Shown one piece after another: positions 45,017 through 53,238 of a stretch of 64,000 nt of DNA. The notes under the pieces are model-generated. The model was not told the DNA's origin, ran no database searches, and was given only the letters and a program-made list of their open reading frames with translations. The translations under genes were made by a program, and so were the position numbers. Position 1 is the first letter of the stretch; every line of letters starts with the position of its first letter. The DNA is from Deltaproteobacteria bacterium (GTDB taxonomy: Bacteria; Myxococcota_A; Polyangia; Haliangiales; Haliangiaceae): positions 40,924 to 104,923 of the forward strand of contig JAIOQA010000312.1 in NCBI GenBank assembly GCA_021413675.1, in the 5' to 3' direction.

Positions 45017-46000
45017 TCACCCGCGATCGCGCTGGTACCAGTCCCAGAACGCGGCGAGGCCGGTCGGGAAGTCGACCGTCGGCCGGTAGTCGAGATCGCG
45101 CTGCGCGCGGGTGATGTCGGCGTAGGTCACCGGGACATCGCCGGGCTGCTCGGGCTGACGATCGAGGATCGCGCGCTTGCCGACGACACGCTCGCAGTGG
45201 CCGAGCATCTCGGCGAGGGACACGGTCTGGGTGTTGCCGAGATTGTAGATGTTGAACGCGCCCGGCTCGACACGCTCGCACGCGCTCGCGACGCCCTGCG
45301 CGATGTCGCCGACGAACGTGTAGTCGCGGCGACTCGAGCCATCGCCGTAGACCGCGATCGGTCGCTCGTGAGCGATCCCGTCGACGAACTTGTAGACCGC
45401 CATGTCCGGCCGGCCGCGCGGGCCGTAGGCGGTGAAGAACCTCAGCGAGCTGATCCCGATACCGAACAGATCGCGGTAGCTCGAGCACAGCAGCTCGCCA
45501 GCGCGCTTGGTCGCCGCATACGGTGACGCCGGGTGCAGGCACGGGTCGTCCTCGCGGAACGCCGCGACCGCGGCGGGCGCGGTGCCGAGCTTCGCGCCGT
45601 ACACCGATGACGACGATGCGAACACCAGGCGCTTGTGGCCGCCCGCGCGCACCGCCTCCAGGATGTTGGTGGTGCCGTGCAGGTTGGTGCGGACGTACTT
45701 CTGCGGCTCGGCGATCGACGGGCGCACGCCCGCGAGCGCGGCGAGGTGGCAGACCACGTCGACGTCGGCGCACGCAGTGCGCATCGCGTCGGCGTCGCAG
45801 ATGTCCGCCTCGATCAGCGCGAAGCGGTCGCCGAGCGTCGCCGCCAGGTGGTGTGCGTTGCGGCGCTTGACCTCGGCCGGGTACAGGTACCCGTCGAACG
45901 CGTCGACGCCGACGACCCGGTGGCCGCGCGCGACCAGCGCCTCGGTCGTGTGCGAGCCGATGAAGCCGGCGGCGCCGGTCACGAGGACGCGCAGGCTCAT
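45017..46000 (-). CDS. NAD-dependent nucleotide-sugar epimerase (UDP-glucuronate/UDP-hexose 4-epimerase-like)
   Basis: 327 residues from the ATG at 46000. Extended SDR features: VLVTGAAGFIGSHTTEALVA for NAD binding, FASSSSVYGAKLG, the catalytic SPYAATKRAGELL (Tyr-x3-Lys) and RFFTAYGPRGRPDMAVYKFV, which is typical of UDP-glucuronate epimerases. It supplies a nucleotide sugar for polymer synthesis. Substrate specificity within the family cannot be decided. It lies between the polymerase and PglC-like genes on the same strand. Confidence 0.9.
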   Translation of the reverse strand: MSLRVLVTGAAGFIGSHTTEALVARGHRVVGVDAFDGYLYPAEVKRRNAHHLAATLGDRFALIEADICDADAMRTACADVDVVCHLAALAGVRPSIAEPQKYVRTNLHGTTNILEAVRAGGHKRLVFASSSSVYGAKLGTAPAAVAAFREDDPCLHPASPYAATKRAGELLCSSYRDLFGIGISSLRFFTAYGPRGRPDMAVYKFVDGIAHERPIAVYGDGSSRRDYTFVGDIAQGVASACERVEPGAFNIYNLGNTQTVSLAEMLGHCERVVGKRAILDRQPEQPGDVPVTYADITRAQRDLDYRPTVDFPTGLAAFWDWYQRDRG

Positions 46001-46053
46001 CGCGGATCGCCTGACGTGCAGCCGCGAGGACAGGGGAGGGCCGACATGATGGC

Positions 46054-46072
46054 GGAGATTCCGCGAATCTCC
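46054..46072. repeat. Short perfect inverted repeat in the epimerase leader
   Basis: GGAGATT, loop CCGCG, AATCTCC, lying in the 100-base gap between the Wzy-TPR stop and the epimerase start. It has no T tract and could be a leader hairpin or protein site. Confidence 0.35.
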
Positions 46073-46100
46073 TGGTGGATGCAAGCCGGCGTATCGGAGC

Positions 46101-48461
46101 TCATCGAACGTCCCGTGCCAGCTTGCGCTCGAGCGCCGCGCGATCGCGGTTGCCCATCTTCTCGGCGACGGTGGCCATGCGAATGTGGACGGCGCGGCGC
46201 ATCTCGAGGTTGACGACCTTGCTGCCCATCATCTGCTGCAGGCAAGCCTCTGCGTCGATCCACGCTTCGCGTCGGATCCGCAGGTCGCAGAGCAAGAGCC
46301 ACCCGGCAGCGACGTCACCGGGGGGGCCGCTCATCGTCGGGACCTTGCCGAGGGTCTGTTCGGCGGCGTCGAACTGTTCGCGCTTGATCAACACCCGCCC
46401 TAGCCGGACGGTGAGGGTGACCGTGGGCGCGGTGGCGATCTGGCGACGGATCGCGTCCTCGGCCGTGGCCAGATCACCCTGCGCGAGCGCGGCCTGCTCG
46501 AGTAGCTCGAGCACGTCGGGGTCAACGCCGTGGGCGGCGAGCGTCCGCTGCAGGTACGCCAGCGCGACGTCCGTGCGTTTCCATGCGATCAGCGCGCGCG
46601 CGAGCCCCTCGGTGTTCGGATAGTCCGCCGGCAGCGCGCCGACCGCGTCGGCGGTCACCGGGAACCACTTCAGGATCTCGCCCAGCAGGCTCGTCGGATC
46701 GCCGGCGACACGGAGCGCGGTGCGAAATTCGAGGCGCGCCTGCTGCGCGTGGCCGGTCGACGCCAGGATCTGTCCGGCGAGCCGGTGGAGGCCGCCGTGG
46801 TTTGGATGCAGCACCAGCGCACGGTTCAGGTACTGCATGGTGGCGCGGCGGTGGGCCTCGACCTCCTCGACTGGACGGTGGTCCTTGGCGGCATCATGTG
46901 CAGCGATGCGCTCGACCATCGCGGCGCGGGCCGCGGCGTAGTAGTCGAGCGGGTGGCGGCGCATCGCCGCGTGCAGGTCGTCGAGCGAGGGGTCGGTCTG
47001 AGCGGCGAGTTCGTCGTGGTCGTCGGCGAGCGTCCGGCCCCACGGCGGCACGACGACCGCGACACCGAGCACGATGCCTAGCAGGAGCGCGGCGCGCGCC
47101 ACGCGCGCCCAGCGCAGTCGGCGCCCTGTAAACTCGCGCAGCGGCACGTAGGTCAAGGTCGCCGTGACCGCGATCACCGGCAACATCAAGCCGAGCAGTT
47201 CCAGGCCGAAGTCGACCGTGGCCTGCGCCGCGACGGCGACCAGCGCGGCGATCGCGCCAGCGGCCAGCGGCCCCTCGCGGCGACGCCGACCCGCGGCGAG
47301 CGCTAGCCACGCCGCCGCGACCGCAAGCGCCAGCGCGCCGGGGATGCCCCAGTCGACCACCGCCTGCAGATACTCGTTCTCGAGGTGCGAGAACGTACCG
47401 TACGCGCTCTCCGCATGGACCCGCGGGAAGGCGGACTCGAAGCCACCGCGGCCCACACCGATCCACGGTGTCTCCCGGATGAGCTGGCCAGCCGATCGCC
47501 ACGCTGCGTACTTGGAGAGCGGATCGGAGAACTCGTCGACCGACGTGCCATCGAGCTGGCGCGCCACGCCGCCGGCGCTGGTAAGGACGACCAGCGCGAC
47601 CGCACACACCACCACGATCGTCGCGGGCACCGTCACGCGCAGGAAGCTGGGCTTCTTGCGATCGCCAACCTCGCGTCGCCGACGCTGCATCAGGAGCACG
47701 GCGATCAGCGTGAGCGTGCCGAACGCTGCCGCCAGCGCGCCGCCGCGCGACTGGGTCGCCAGCGCGATGCCGAGGCAGAGCGCCGCGTTGACGGCGAACG
47801 CGACCCGGCGAAGGTTGGAGTGCTGGACGTGGATCGCCAGCCCGGCCGAGACGAGCGCACCCAGGACGAGCAGCGACGCGTAGCTGTTGCCGTTGAGCAG
47901 CGGTCCGAACAACTCGGCTGGCGAGGAGTGCGGGGTGTACAGGCCGTAGAGCGTGCGCGCGCCGACGAGCGCGTTGAGACCGCCGATCGCGGCGGCCAGC
48001 CCCGCGGTGGCGGCGACTGCGCCGAGGATCTGGTATCGCCCGGTTGGCGAGCTGGCCAGGCGGAGCAGGACCCACGCGAGCGCGAGGGCGAGCGCGAACT
48101 CGAGCGCTGCGCGGCGGGTGTTGGGCGGATCGAGCGAGAGGGGGCGCACGTTCGACACATCCCCGGACAGCGCCGCGCCGTCGTCGACCAGCTCGGCGCC
48201 CACCGGATCGAGCGTGGTCTGGGCGCTCGCCGGCAGCGGCAGCGCCTGCACGACGGTGAGGCCGAGCGCGATCGCCAACAGCACCATCAGCGGGGCGGTG
48301 CGATCGAGGCCACGTCGCGAGCGCAGCTGCGCGATCACGGCGACTACAGTCGGGACCGCGACGACCGCGAGCGACCAGCGGGGCGCCCCGCCGGCGGACA
48401 GCACGGCCGCGGCGATCGCGACCGCCGCAGCGGTGATCGTGATTCGATCTCGAGCGCGCAT
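46101..48461 (-). CDS. O-antigen polymerase/ligase fused to a TPR domain
   Basis: 786 residues. About 12 membrane helices occupy residues 1-470, with Wzy/WaaL landmarks GPLLNGNSYASLLVLGALVS, LATQSRGGALAAAFGTLTLI and a periplasmic loop GVGRGGFESAFPRVHAESAY with FSHLENEYLQAVVDWGIPGA; the N-N/G, S-R-G-G and H-x-E-N-x-Y-L elements are those of the Wzy_C superfamily. Residues about 500-786 are TPR-like (MQYLNRALVLHPNHGGLHRL, AGQILASTGHAQQARLEF). It is a second polymerase in the window, likely specific to region II, with the TPR part possibly controlling chain length or partner binding. Confidence 0.87.
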   Translation of the reverse strand: MRARDRITITAAAVAIAAAVLSAGGAPRWSLAVVAVPTVVAVIAQLRSRRGLDRTAPLMVLLAIALGLTVVQALPLPASAQTTLDPVGAELVDDGAALSGDVSNVRPLSLDPPNTRRAALEFALALALAWVLLRLASSPTGRYQILGAVAATAGLAAAIGGLNALVGARTLYGLYTPHSSPAELFGPLLNGNSYASLLVLGALVSAGLAIHVQHSNLRRVAFAVNAALCLGIALATQSRGGALAAAFGTLTLIAVLLMQRRRREVGDRKKPSFLRVTVPATIVVVCAVALVVLTSAGGVARQLDGTSVDEFSDPLSKYAAWRSAGQLIRETPWIGVGRGGFESAFPRVHAESAYGTFSHLENEYLQAVVDWGIPGALALAVAAAWLALAAGRRRREGPLAAGAIAALVAVAAQATVDFGLELLGLMLPVIAVTATLTYVPLREFTGRRLRWARVARAALLLGIVLGVAVVVPPWGRTLADDHDELAAQTDPSLDDLHAAMRRHPLDYYAAARAAMVERIAAHDAAKDHRPVEEVEAHRRATMQYLNRALVLHPNHGGLHRLAGQILASTGHAQQARLEFRTALRVAGDPTSLLGEILKWFPVTADAVGALPADYPNTEGLARALIAWKRTDVALAYLQRTLAAHGVDPDVLELLEQAALAQGDLATAEDAIRRQIATAPTVTLTVRLGRVLIKREQFDAAEQTLGKVPTMSGPPGDVAAGWLLLCDLRIRREAWIDAEACLQQMMGSKVVNLEMRRAVHIRMATVAEKMGNRDRAALERKLARDVR

Positions 48462-48503
48462 CAGGTCCCCACGCTGTCTGCCTGCCTGCGCGTCGCCATG
48501 GGG

Positions 48504-49097
48504 CTAGTACCAGCGCTCCGGCACGAACACGACATCGCCGGCGGCGACCGGGAAGTTCGGTCGATCGCCCTCGCCGATGAGCTGGACCGGCACGGTGTAC
48601 GTGATCTTCTTGCCGTCCACGATCCGCGTCACCTGCACGCCGTTCTTCTTGGCCATCGCGGTGAAGCCGCCGCTCTGCGCGATCGCGTCGACGATCGTCA
48701 TGCCCGACTGGAAGTGGATCGTGCCGGCCTTCTGGACCTGACCGAACACCGAGAGCTTGGTGGAGTTGGCCTCGGTCAGCGAGACCGAGACGATCGGGTC
48801 GCGGAGGTAGCCGTCGGCGAGGCGGGTCTGGATCTCGGTCTGGACCGCGGCGACGGTCTTGCCGGTCGCGGTGACGTCACCGATGTACTGGACCGCGATC
48901 GTGCCGGTCGGCGTGAGCCGATACGAGGCCTTGGCCTGCTTGCTCCCGTAATAGATGACGACATCGAAGACGTCGCCGGGCCCGAGCGGGGCCTCGACCT
49001 CCTCGATGGGCGTGGTGGTCGGATAGGTCGCCGGGGGCGGGTGGCCGCACGCGGTCAGCGCGCCTGCGACGAGCCAGGCCAGGAGGTTGGGGCGCAT
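48504..49097 (-). CDS. Wza-like polysaccharide export lipoprotein
   Basis: 197 residues, shorter than E. coli Wza (about 380). Lipobox LTAC with cysteine 17. A Poly_export domain (APLGPGDVFDVVIYYGSKQA, then GTIAVQYIGDVTATGKTVAA) precedes one SLBB domain (SVFGQVQKAGTIHFQSGMTI, DAIAQSGGFTAMAKKNGVQV). It should form the outer-membrane or periplasmic export channel; the short form lacks the second SLBB and C-terminal helix, as in other OPX proteins of myxobacteria. It is the first gene of a minus-strand operon with the Wzy-TPR, epimerase and PglC-like genes. No Wzc-like gene lies beside it. Confidence 0.9.
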   Translation of the reverse strand: MRPNLLAWLVAGALTACGHPPPATYPTTTPIEEVEAPLGPGDVFDVVIYYGSKQAKASYRLTPTGTIAVQYIGDVTATGKTVAAVQTEIQTRLADGYLRDPIVSVSLTEANSTKLSVFGQVQKAGTIHFQSGMTIVDAIAQSGGFTAMAKKNGVQVTRIVDGKKITYTVPVQLIGEGDRPNFPVAAGDVVFVPERWY

Positions 49098-49104
49098 GGA
49101 CGAG

Positions 49105-49110
49105 GGTATA
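49105..49110 (-). promoter_or_regulatory. Possible -10 box (TATACC) before the wza-like gene
   Basis: On the minus strand TATACC ends 7 bases before the ATG at 49097, the same spacing as other putative leaderless starts. The final base departs from the TANNNT pattern. Confidence 0.3.
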
Positions 49111-49279
49111 GATGACGGCCCCCTGGCCGAAGTTCAACCTGGATGGGATCATCTTCCCGACACGTACCTGGGCGAATTTTTCGAACGCCAGACACCTACC
49201 CGGCAACCAACCCCATGACCCCGCGATTGACAGGCGTGGGTCGGGCCGTTACGCTTCGGACGAACGCGTGGAGAAGCCG

Positions 49280-49849
49280 ATGAGATTCCTGTACAAACTC
49301 GGAATTGCCGCCGCGAGCATCGCGGCGACCGGAACGCTTCTGTACGCGGCGCCTGGTGATGCGGCCCCGGTCGACGGCGACGTGACGCTGAGCCAGGACG
49401 CCAAGGCGGCGCCGGTGAAGTCGAAGCTCGAGATGGCCGCGTACCTCGGTGACGCCTACAAGTCGATGTCGAAGAAGCTCGACGACGTCACCCGCTTGCG
49501 CGAGACCGCGGCGAAGGCGAAGGACGTGGTCAAGCAGAACTGCGTCGCGGACGCCCTCATTCGCATGAAGGGCATCTACAACGGGTTCGACCGGGCCGCC
49601 GGCAAGGTCGCCAACGCGATGAACTCCGGCGACGAAGCCACGCGCATCGGTCAGTTCAACGAGAGCCATGATCGGGTGGTCGAATTCGGCGAGGTCTACG
49701 ACGAGGCGCTCCGCTGTGTCGGCGACGACCGCACCTTCACGGGTGAGCTGGAAGTCGACGTGGACTCGCCTGACGGCTTGCTCGATCCGACGACGACTCC
49801 GTGGGATCCCGGCATCGAACCGCCGGTCTACCGGACCCCGTTCAACTGA
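49280..49849 (+). CDS. Uncharacterised secreted helical protein with a cysteine pair
   Basis: 189 residues from the ATG at 49280, preceded by GTGGAGAAG as ribosome-binding site. Residues 1-29 form a signal peptide ending near GDAAPV. The mature part is largely helical and coiled-coil-like (LEMAAYLGDAYKSMSKKLDD) with two cysteines (KQNCVADALIRMKGIYNGFD and EALRCVGDD) and a Pro/Asp-rich C-terminus. The family is not known to me. It is divergent from the Wza operon and ends at a clear terminator, so it is a single-gene unit. Confidence 0.75.
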   Translation: MRFLYKLGIAAASIAATGTLLYAAPGDAAPVDGDVTLSQDAKAAPVKSKLEMAAYLGDAYKSMSKKLDDVTRLRETAAKAKDVVKQNCVADALIRMKGIYNGFDRAAGKVANAMNSGDEATRIGQFNESHDRVVEFGEVYDEALRCVGDDRTFTGELEVDVDSPDGLLDPTTTPWDPGIEPPVYRTPFN

Positions 49850-49873
49850 ACGCGGCGAAGGTGCAGTGAGACG

Positions 49874-49901
49874 ACGGCCGCGCCACCTGCGCGGCCGTTT
49901 T
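49874..49901 (+). terminator. Rho-independent terminator
   Basis: Perfect 10-bp stem ACGGCCGCGC (49874-49883) with 49889-49898 around a CACCT loop, followed by TTTTCGCTTT. It lies 24 bases after the secreted-protein stop. Confidence 0.85.
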
Positions 49902-49981
49902 CGCTTTCGGGCGTTGGGGACGCCGTGAACCGCGCGCCGCGCGTTCCGTGAATCCGCGAGTTCGCGTAACGTCTTGGGTTG

Positions 49982-50884
49982 ATGCGAATTCCATGGCTCG
50001 TGACCGGCGCTGTCGTCCTCGGTTCTGCCCATGCCGCGCACGCGGGGAAGGTCTCGGCCGAGGTGCTCTGCGGCGTGACCGACGGGGGCGAGGTCGAGGT
50101 CGTCGTGCCGACGCCCGACGGGCGCAAGCTCGACAAGCCGATCACGTGCGCGATCCACCTCGACGCGGCGCCGGCGGGCAAGACGCTGATCGCGCAGGTG
50201 GTCACCAGCGCCGACGGCGCGATGAAGCACTCCGGGCCGATCACGCCCGACGCCGACTTCACCCAGGTGCTGGCGCCCGGCGATGACTTCGCGGCGTGCG
50301 CGAGCTTCGCGATCACCGCGCGGGTGACGAGCGACGCCGGCGCGACCCTGTGGGAGAGCAAGCTCTCGGTCAAGCAGACGTGCCCGGCGCAGGCCAAGCC
50401 CGCGCCGCCCGCCGCGAGAAAGCCGCCGCCGAGCGAGCCGCCGCCCGCCGAGGACGAGTTCATCGGCTTCGCCGAGGGCGAGCTCGAGCGCGCGCCGGCG
50501 GACGCGCACGATGCGCTGGTCGACTGGGCCGCGAGCTACTCGGCCCAGGACCACGTCTTCTTCGAGACCTTCCCGAAGGCGGGCGTGCGCGTCGGCAAGG
50601 TCACGGTGACGATGAAGAACATGAACAAGCTCGTCGCCAAGGCCGGCGGCATCTACCAGGTGCTGACGATCCTGCCGCGGTTCAGGTGCCAGAGCGCGGA
50701 CGACATCGGCACGCACCCCGAGCACTGCCACTGGTCGATGTGGCACACCGCGTTCATGTCGAAGACCGAGATCTGGGCCTACAACAGCGACCCCGACGAC
50801 TACGGGCCGTGGCAGGCGGCGGTCTTCAAGAAGAAGGGCCGCACGTGGGTGTGGGTCGCGGTGAAGACCTACACCCAGGGCTGA
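49982..50884 (+). CDS. Uncharacterised secreted protein with Pro-rich linker
   Basis: 300 residues from the ATG at 49982 (a TTG codon directly precedes it). A signal peptide (1-21, ending AHAGK) leads to a beta-rich domain of about 110 residues with cysteines (EVLCGVTDG, ITCAIHLD, FAACASF, KQTCPAQ) that may form two disulfides. A Pro/Ala linker (about 135-155) joins a C-terminal domain containing FRCQSADDIGTHPEHCHWSM and WAYNSDPDDYGPWQAAVF. I recognise no family. The next gene starts 11 bases later, so they may be co-transcribed. Confidence 0.75.
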   Translation: MRIPWLVTGAVVLGSAHAAHAGKVSAEVLCGVTDGGEVEVVVPTPDGRKLDKPITCAIHLDAAPAGKTLIAQVVTSADGAMKHSGPITPDADFTQVLAPGDDFAACASFAITARVTSDAGATLWESKLSVKQTCPAQAKPAPPAARKPPPSEPPPAEDEFIGFAEGELERAPADAHDALVDWAASYSAQDHVFFETFPKAGVRVGKVTVTMKNMNKLVAKAGGIYQVLTILPRFRCQSADDIGTHPEHCHWSMWHTAFMSKTEIWAYNSDPDDYGPWQAAVFKKKGRTWVWVAVKTYTQG

Positions 50885-50895
50885 GCCTTCTCGGC

Positions 50896-51360
50896 GTGGG
50901 CGACGACGCGATCGACGGGTTCCTCGCGGCGCAACGTGCGACGAACTCGCGCGAGCGGATGATCGCCGCGATCCCGGCGATGGCGCCCTCCTTTCGCCCG
51001 TACGGCGCGGAGTGGCGAGCGCTGTGTGCCGAGCTCGGCGTCCCGTGTCCCGACGGCGTGGTCCGGATCGGCGATGCGATGGCGCACCTGTGGCCGTTCC
51101 TCACGATCGAGATCGAGGGGCGGGTGATCAGCTACGAGCCGCTGACACCCGGCGCCGCCCGATCGCACCGCGCCTATCTCGAGAGCATCGTGTCGCGGCA
51201 CCCGACGCTCGCGCCCCGGGCGGCGATGCTGCCGCTGTTCGGACTGGATGGCGACGTGCTGCTGCTCGATGCGGCCGGGCTCGTCCACACGTTCTGGTTC
51301 TACGAGGAGGAGCGCACCGCGGTCGTCGCGGACAGCCTCGCCGACCTGCTGGCGCGCTGA
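50896..51360 (+). CDS. SMI1/KNR4 (SUKH)-like protein
   Basis: 154 residues from a GTG at 50896. The pattern of an N-terminal helix (DDAIDGFLAAQRATNSRERM), a central GVVRIGDAMAHLWPFLTIEI and the end MLPLFGLDGDVLLLDAAGLV followed by ADSLADLLAR recalls SUKH/SMI1-KNR4 proteins, where a final helix labelled SLxxLL is common. Bacterial SUKH proteins are often immunity proteins of contact-dependent toxins, but no toxin gene is adjacent, so the role is open. It converges on the next gene with four bases between stops. Confidence 0.5.
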   Translation: MGDDAIDGFLAAQRATNSRERMIAAIPAMAPSFRPYGAEWRALCAELGVPCPDGVVRIGDAMAHLWPFLTIEIEGRVISYEPLTPGAARSHRAYLESIVSRHPTLAPRAAMLPLFGLDGDVLLLDAAGLVHTFWFYEEERTAVVADSLADLLAR

Positions 51361-51364
51361 CCGA

Positions 51365-52435
51365 TCAGCGAATGCCCGCGGGCGGGCGCGCGAAGTGGTC
51401 GTCGCCGGGGAACGGATCGGCGGTCTCGCGCGTGTTGACCTCGTCCTCGTCGGGCATCGGCTGGACCGGGATGCCGAGGGCCATGAGGCCGGCGGCGTCG
51501 TTGTAGCGGAGCTCGGCGACCGCGGCGGGCTTGGCCGACGCGCGCACGAACTTGGTCCAGCTCACCGACGAGTAGCGGGTCTCGCCGAACTCGGTGCCGA
51601 GGCCGGGGCGGCTCTTCTGCGGGGTGCAGCAGTTGCTGCGATCGCGCGAGAGATCGGGGCGAGCCGGGGCGCCGGCGCTGCCGCGGCCGACCGCGCCGCC
51701 GGCCGGGGCCTCGCGCGGCGGCGGCGGGGGCGCCGACGGCTCGTCGTACTCCTTGTCCTCGGCCGCCGGGGCCTTGGCGGTGGTCGGCGCCGGGCCGCGA
51801 TAGCCGCCGCGCGACGCGCCCTCCGCGGCGCCGTCGGCGTCGCCGCCGTAGTCACGGGTGTCGTCGAGCCACTGCTCGGGGCCCGGGCCCGGCTGGATCA
51901 TGATCGGCTCGGCCGGCGGCGGGGTCTCCTCGAAGATCGCGACCGCGATCACGCCGACGTTGCGGCCCTTGCCCTTGCGCTGGGCGTACGACTCGGCGAC
52001 CGCCGAGAACCGGAAGGTCGCGACGTTCTCGGTCGAGGTGCGGAAGCCCTCGATGCGGACGTCGCCGTAGGCCGGGACCACGTAGCCGCGCTTCTTGAGG
52101 TCGCCGGCCTCGCCGTCGATGACATCGAGGCCATCGACCGTGATCACCGCCTCGATGCGCTGCGCGGTCGGGTTGGTGACGTGGACGATGTAGCGATCGC
52201 CGGCGCCGCCGAGGACGTAGTACCGGCCCTTCTGCGCGTAGGTCGCGAGCGACTCGCCGTTCTCGTCCGTGATGTCGACGTTGTATTTCGCGCGGACCGC
52301 CTCGGGGGCGATCGCGAGGGCCTGGTCGTGGGGCGGCGGGGGCGGGCGAGACGGGGCCCGATCCGCGAAGGCTGCCGAGCACGCGCCGGCGAGGAGCGCG
52401 GCGCAGAGATACGACCCACGGAGGTAGCGCGACAT
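51365..52435 (-). CDS. Conserved exported protein of unknown function (two-domain, DVIDG family)
   Basis: 356 residues from the ATG at 52435. Signal sequence residues 1-24; either cleavage after AFA or lipidation at the cysteine in LAGAC is possible. Residues about 45-170 are a beta domain with GRYYVLGGAGDRYIVHVTNP, VDGLDVIDGEAGDLKKRGYV and FRTSTENVATFRFSAVAESY, a pattern I recall as widely conserved in uncharacterised proteins of Proteobacteria and relatives. A Pro/Ala/Gly-rich linker (about 175-270) follows, then a C-terminal domain with LGTEFGETRYSSVSWTKFVR and LRYNDAAGLMALGI. Function unknown; envelope location is likely. Confidence 0.75.
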   Translation of the reverse strand: MSRYLRGSYLCAALLAGACSAAFADRAPSRPPPPPHDQALAIAPEAVRAKYNVDITDENGESLATYAQKGRYYVLGGAGDRYIVHVTNPTAQRIEAVITVDGLDVIDGEAGDLKKRGYVVPAYGDVRIEGFRTSTENVATFRFSAVAESYAQRKGKGRNVGVIAVAIFEETPPPAEPIMIQPGPGPEQWLDDTRDYGGDADGAAEGASRGGYRGPAPTTAKAPAAEDKEYDEPSAPPPPPREAPAGGAVGRGSAGAPARPDLSRDRSNCCTPQKSRPGLGTEFGETRYSSVSWTKFVRASAKPAAVAELRYNDAAGLMALGIPVQPMPDEDEVNTRETADPFPGDDHFARPPAGIR

Positions 52436-52560
52436 GCCTCGTGAGACGGGCCAGGCGCGCGAACGATCTACCGAATCCCCGCGGGACCGGCGACGCGTTG
52501 CCGCGGGCGATCCCCGGTCGTACCTGTGCGCCGCGGCCCGAACCTCGCGGAATTCGCGTG

Positions 52561-52566
52561 TATAGT
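52561..52566 (+). promoter_or_regulatory. Putative -10 box (TATAGT) for a leaderless mRNA
   Basis: TATAGT is followed after exactly 7 bases by the ATG at 52574, with no room for a ribosome-binding site. No good -35 was found at 16-18 bases upstream. Confidence 0.55.
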
Positions 52567-52573
52567 GCCGCCC

Positions 52574-53233
52574 ATGGCCGCCAAGAAAGCCACCCGCGCG
52601 CCGGCCCGACCGGCGAAACCCGCGAAGTCCAAGGGCGCCAAGCCGGCCAAGCCGAGCAAGCCCACGCCCCGCGAGGTCGACCGGAAGGCCGACGTCGCGG
52701 CCAGCGACCCGACCCTGTTCGCCCCGCTCACGCCGGGCGAGGTCGCCGATGCGCTGCGCACCCTCACCGAGGATCGCCGCGTGTCGGCGATGGCCAAGGT
52801 CGGGCGCTACCGCGTGATCGCGACCGAGCCGCTGGTCGTCAAGCCGCCGCACTGGATGGCCGGGCACCGGCTCGCGCGCGTCGTGATCTACGACTACGCC
52901 GCGGATCGCTCGGTCGACGCCACCGTCGATCTCGACGCGGGTGTGTGCGCGCACCTCGAGATCACCAAGTCGCAGCCGATGCTGTCGCGCGACGAGGAGG
53001 CCATGGCGATCTCGATCGCGATGGTCGACGAGCGCGTGCGCTCCAAGCTGTCGCTCGGCGACGAGCCGCAGATCGCGATGCACTACTGGGGACGTCAGGC
53101 CTCTGACCTGGCGCACTCGCGGCGCTCGGCGGCGGTCATCTTCGGGCGGCCGGGTGGCCACCCGTCGGTGGTCGCGGTCGTGGATCTCCTGGACAGCCTG
53201 GTCACGAGCGTGATCCCGGCGGGGCACTGGTAA
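52574..53233 (+). CDS. N-terminal-domain-like half of a copper amine oxidase
   Basis: 219 residues from the ATG at 52574. A Lys/Ala/Pro-rich tail (1-35) precedes a domain starting FAPLTPGEVADALRTLTED and continuing RLARVVIYDYAADRSVDATV, then EITKSQPMLSRDEEAMAISI and MVDERVRSKLSL. From memory this follows the N2/N3 domains of copper amine oxidases (V-V-x-D-x5-E-x-V-V-D-L, G-x-QP-x-L/M-x3-E). It stops five bases before the next gene, which carries the matching copper-site domain. I therefore treat the two genes as one split enzyme; the Lys-rich start is not a signal peptide, so location may be cytoplasmic. Confidence 0.55.
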   Translation: MAAKKATRAPARPAKPAKSKGAKPAKPSKPTPREVDRKADVAASDPTLFAPLTPGEVADALRTLTEDRRVSAMAKVGRYRVIATEPLVVKPPHWMAGHRLARVVIYDYAADRSVDATVDLDAGVCAHLEITKSQPMLSRDEEAMAISIAMVDERVRSKLSLGDEPQIAMHYWGRQASDLAHSRRSAAVIFGRPGGHPSVVAVVDLLDSLVTSVIPAGHW

Positions 53234-53238
53234 GCACC

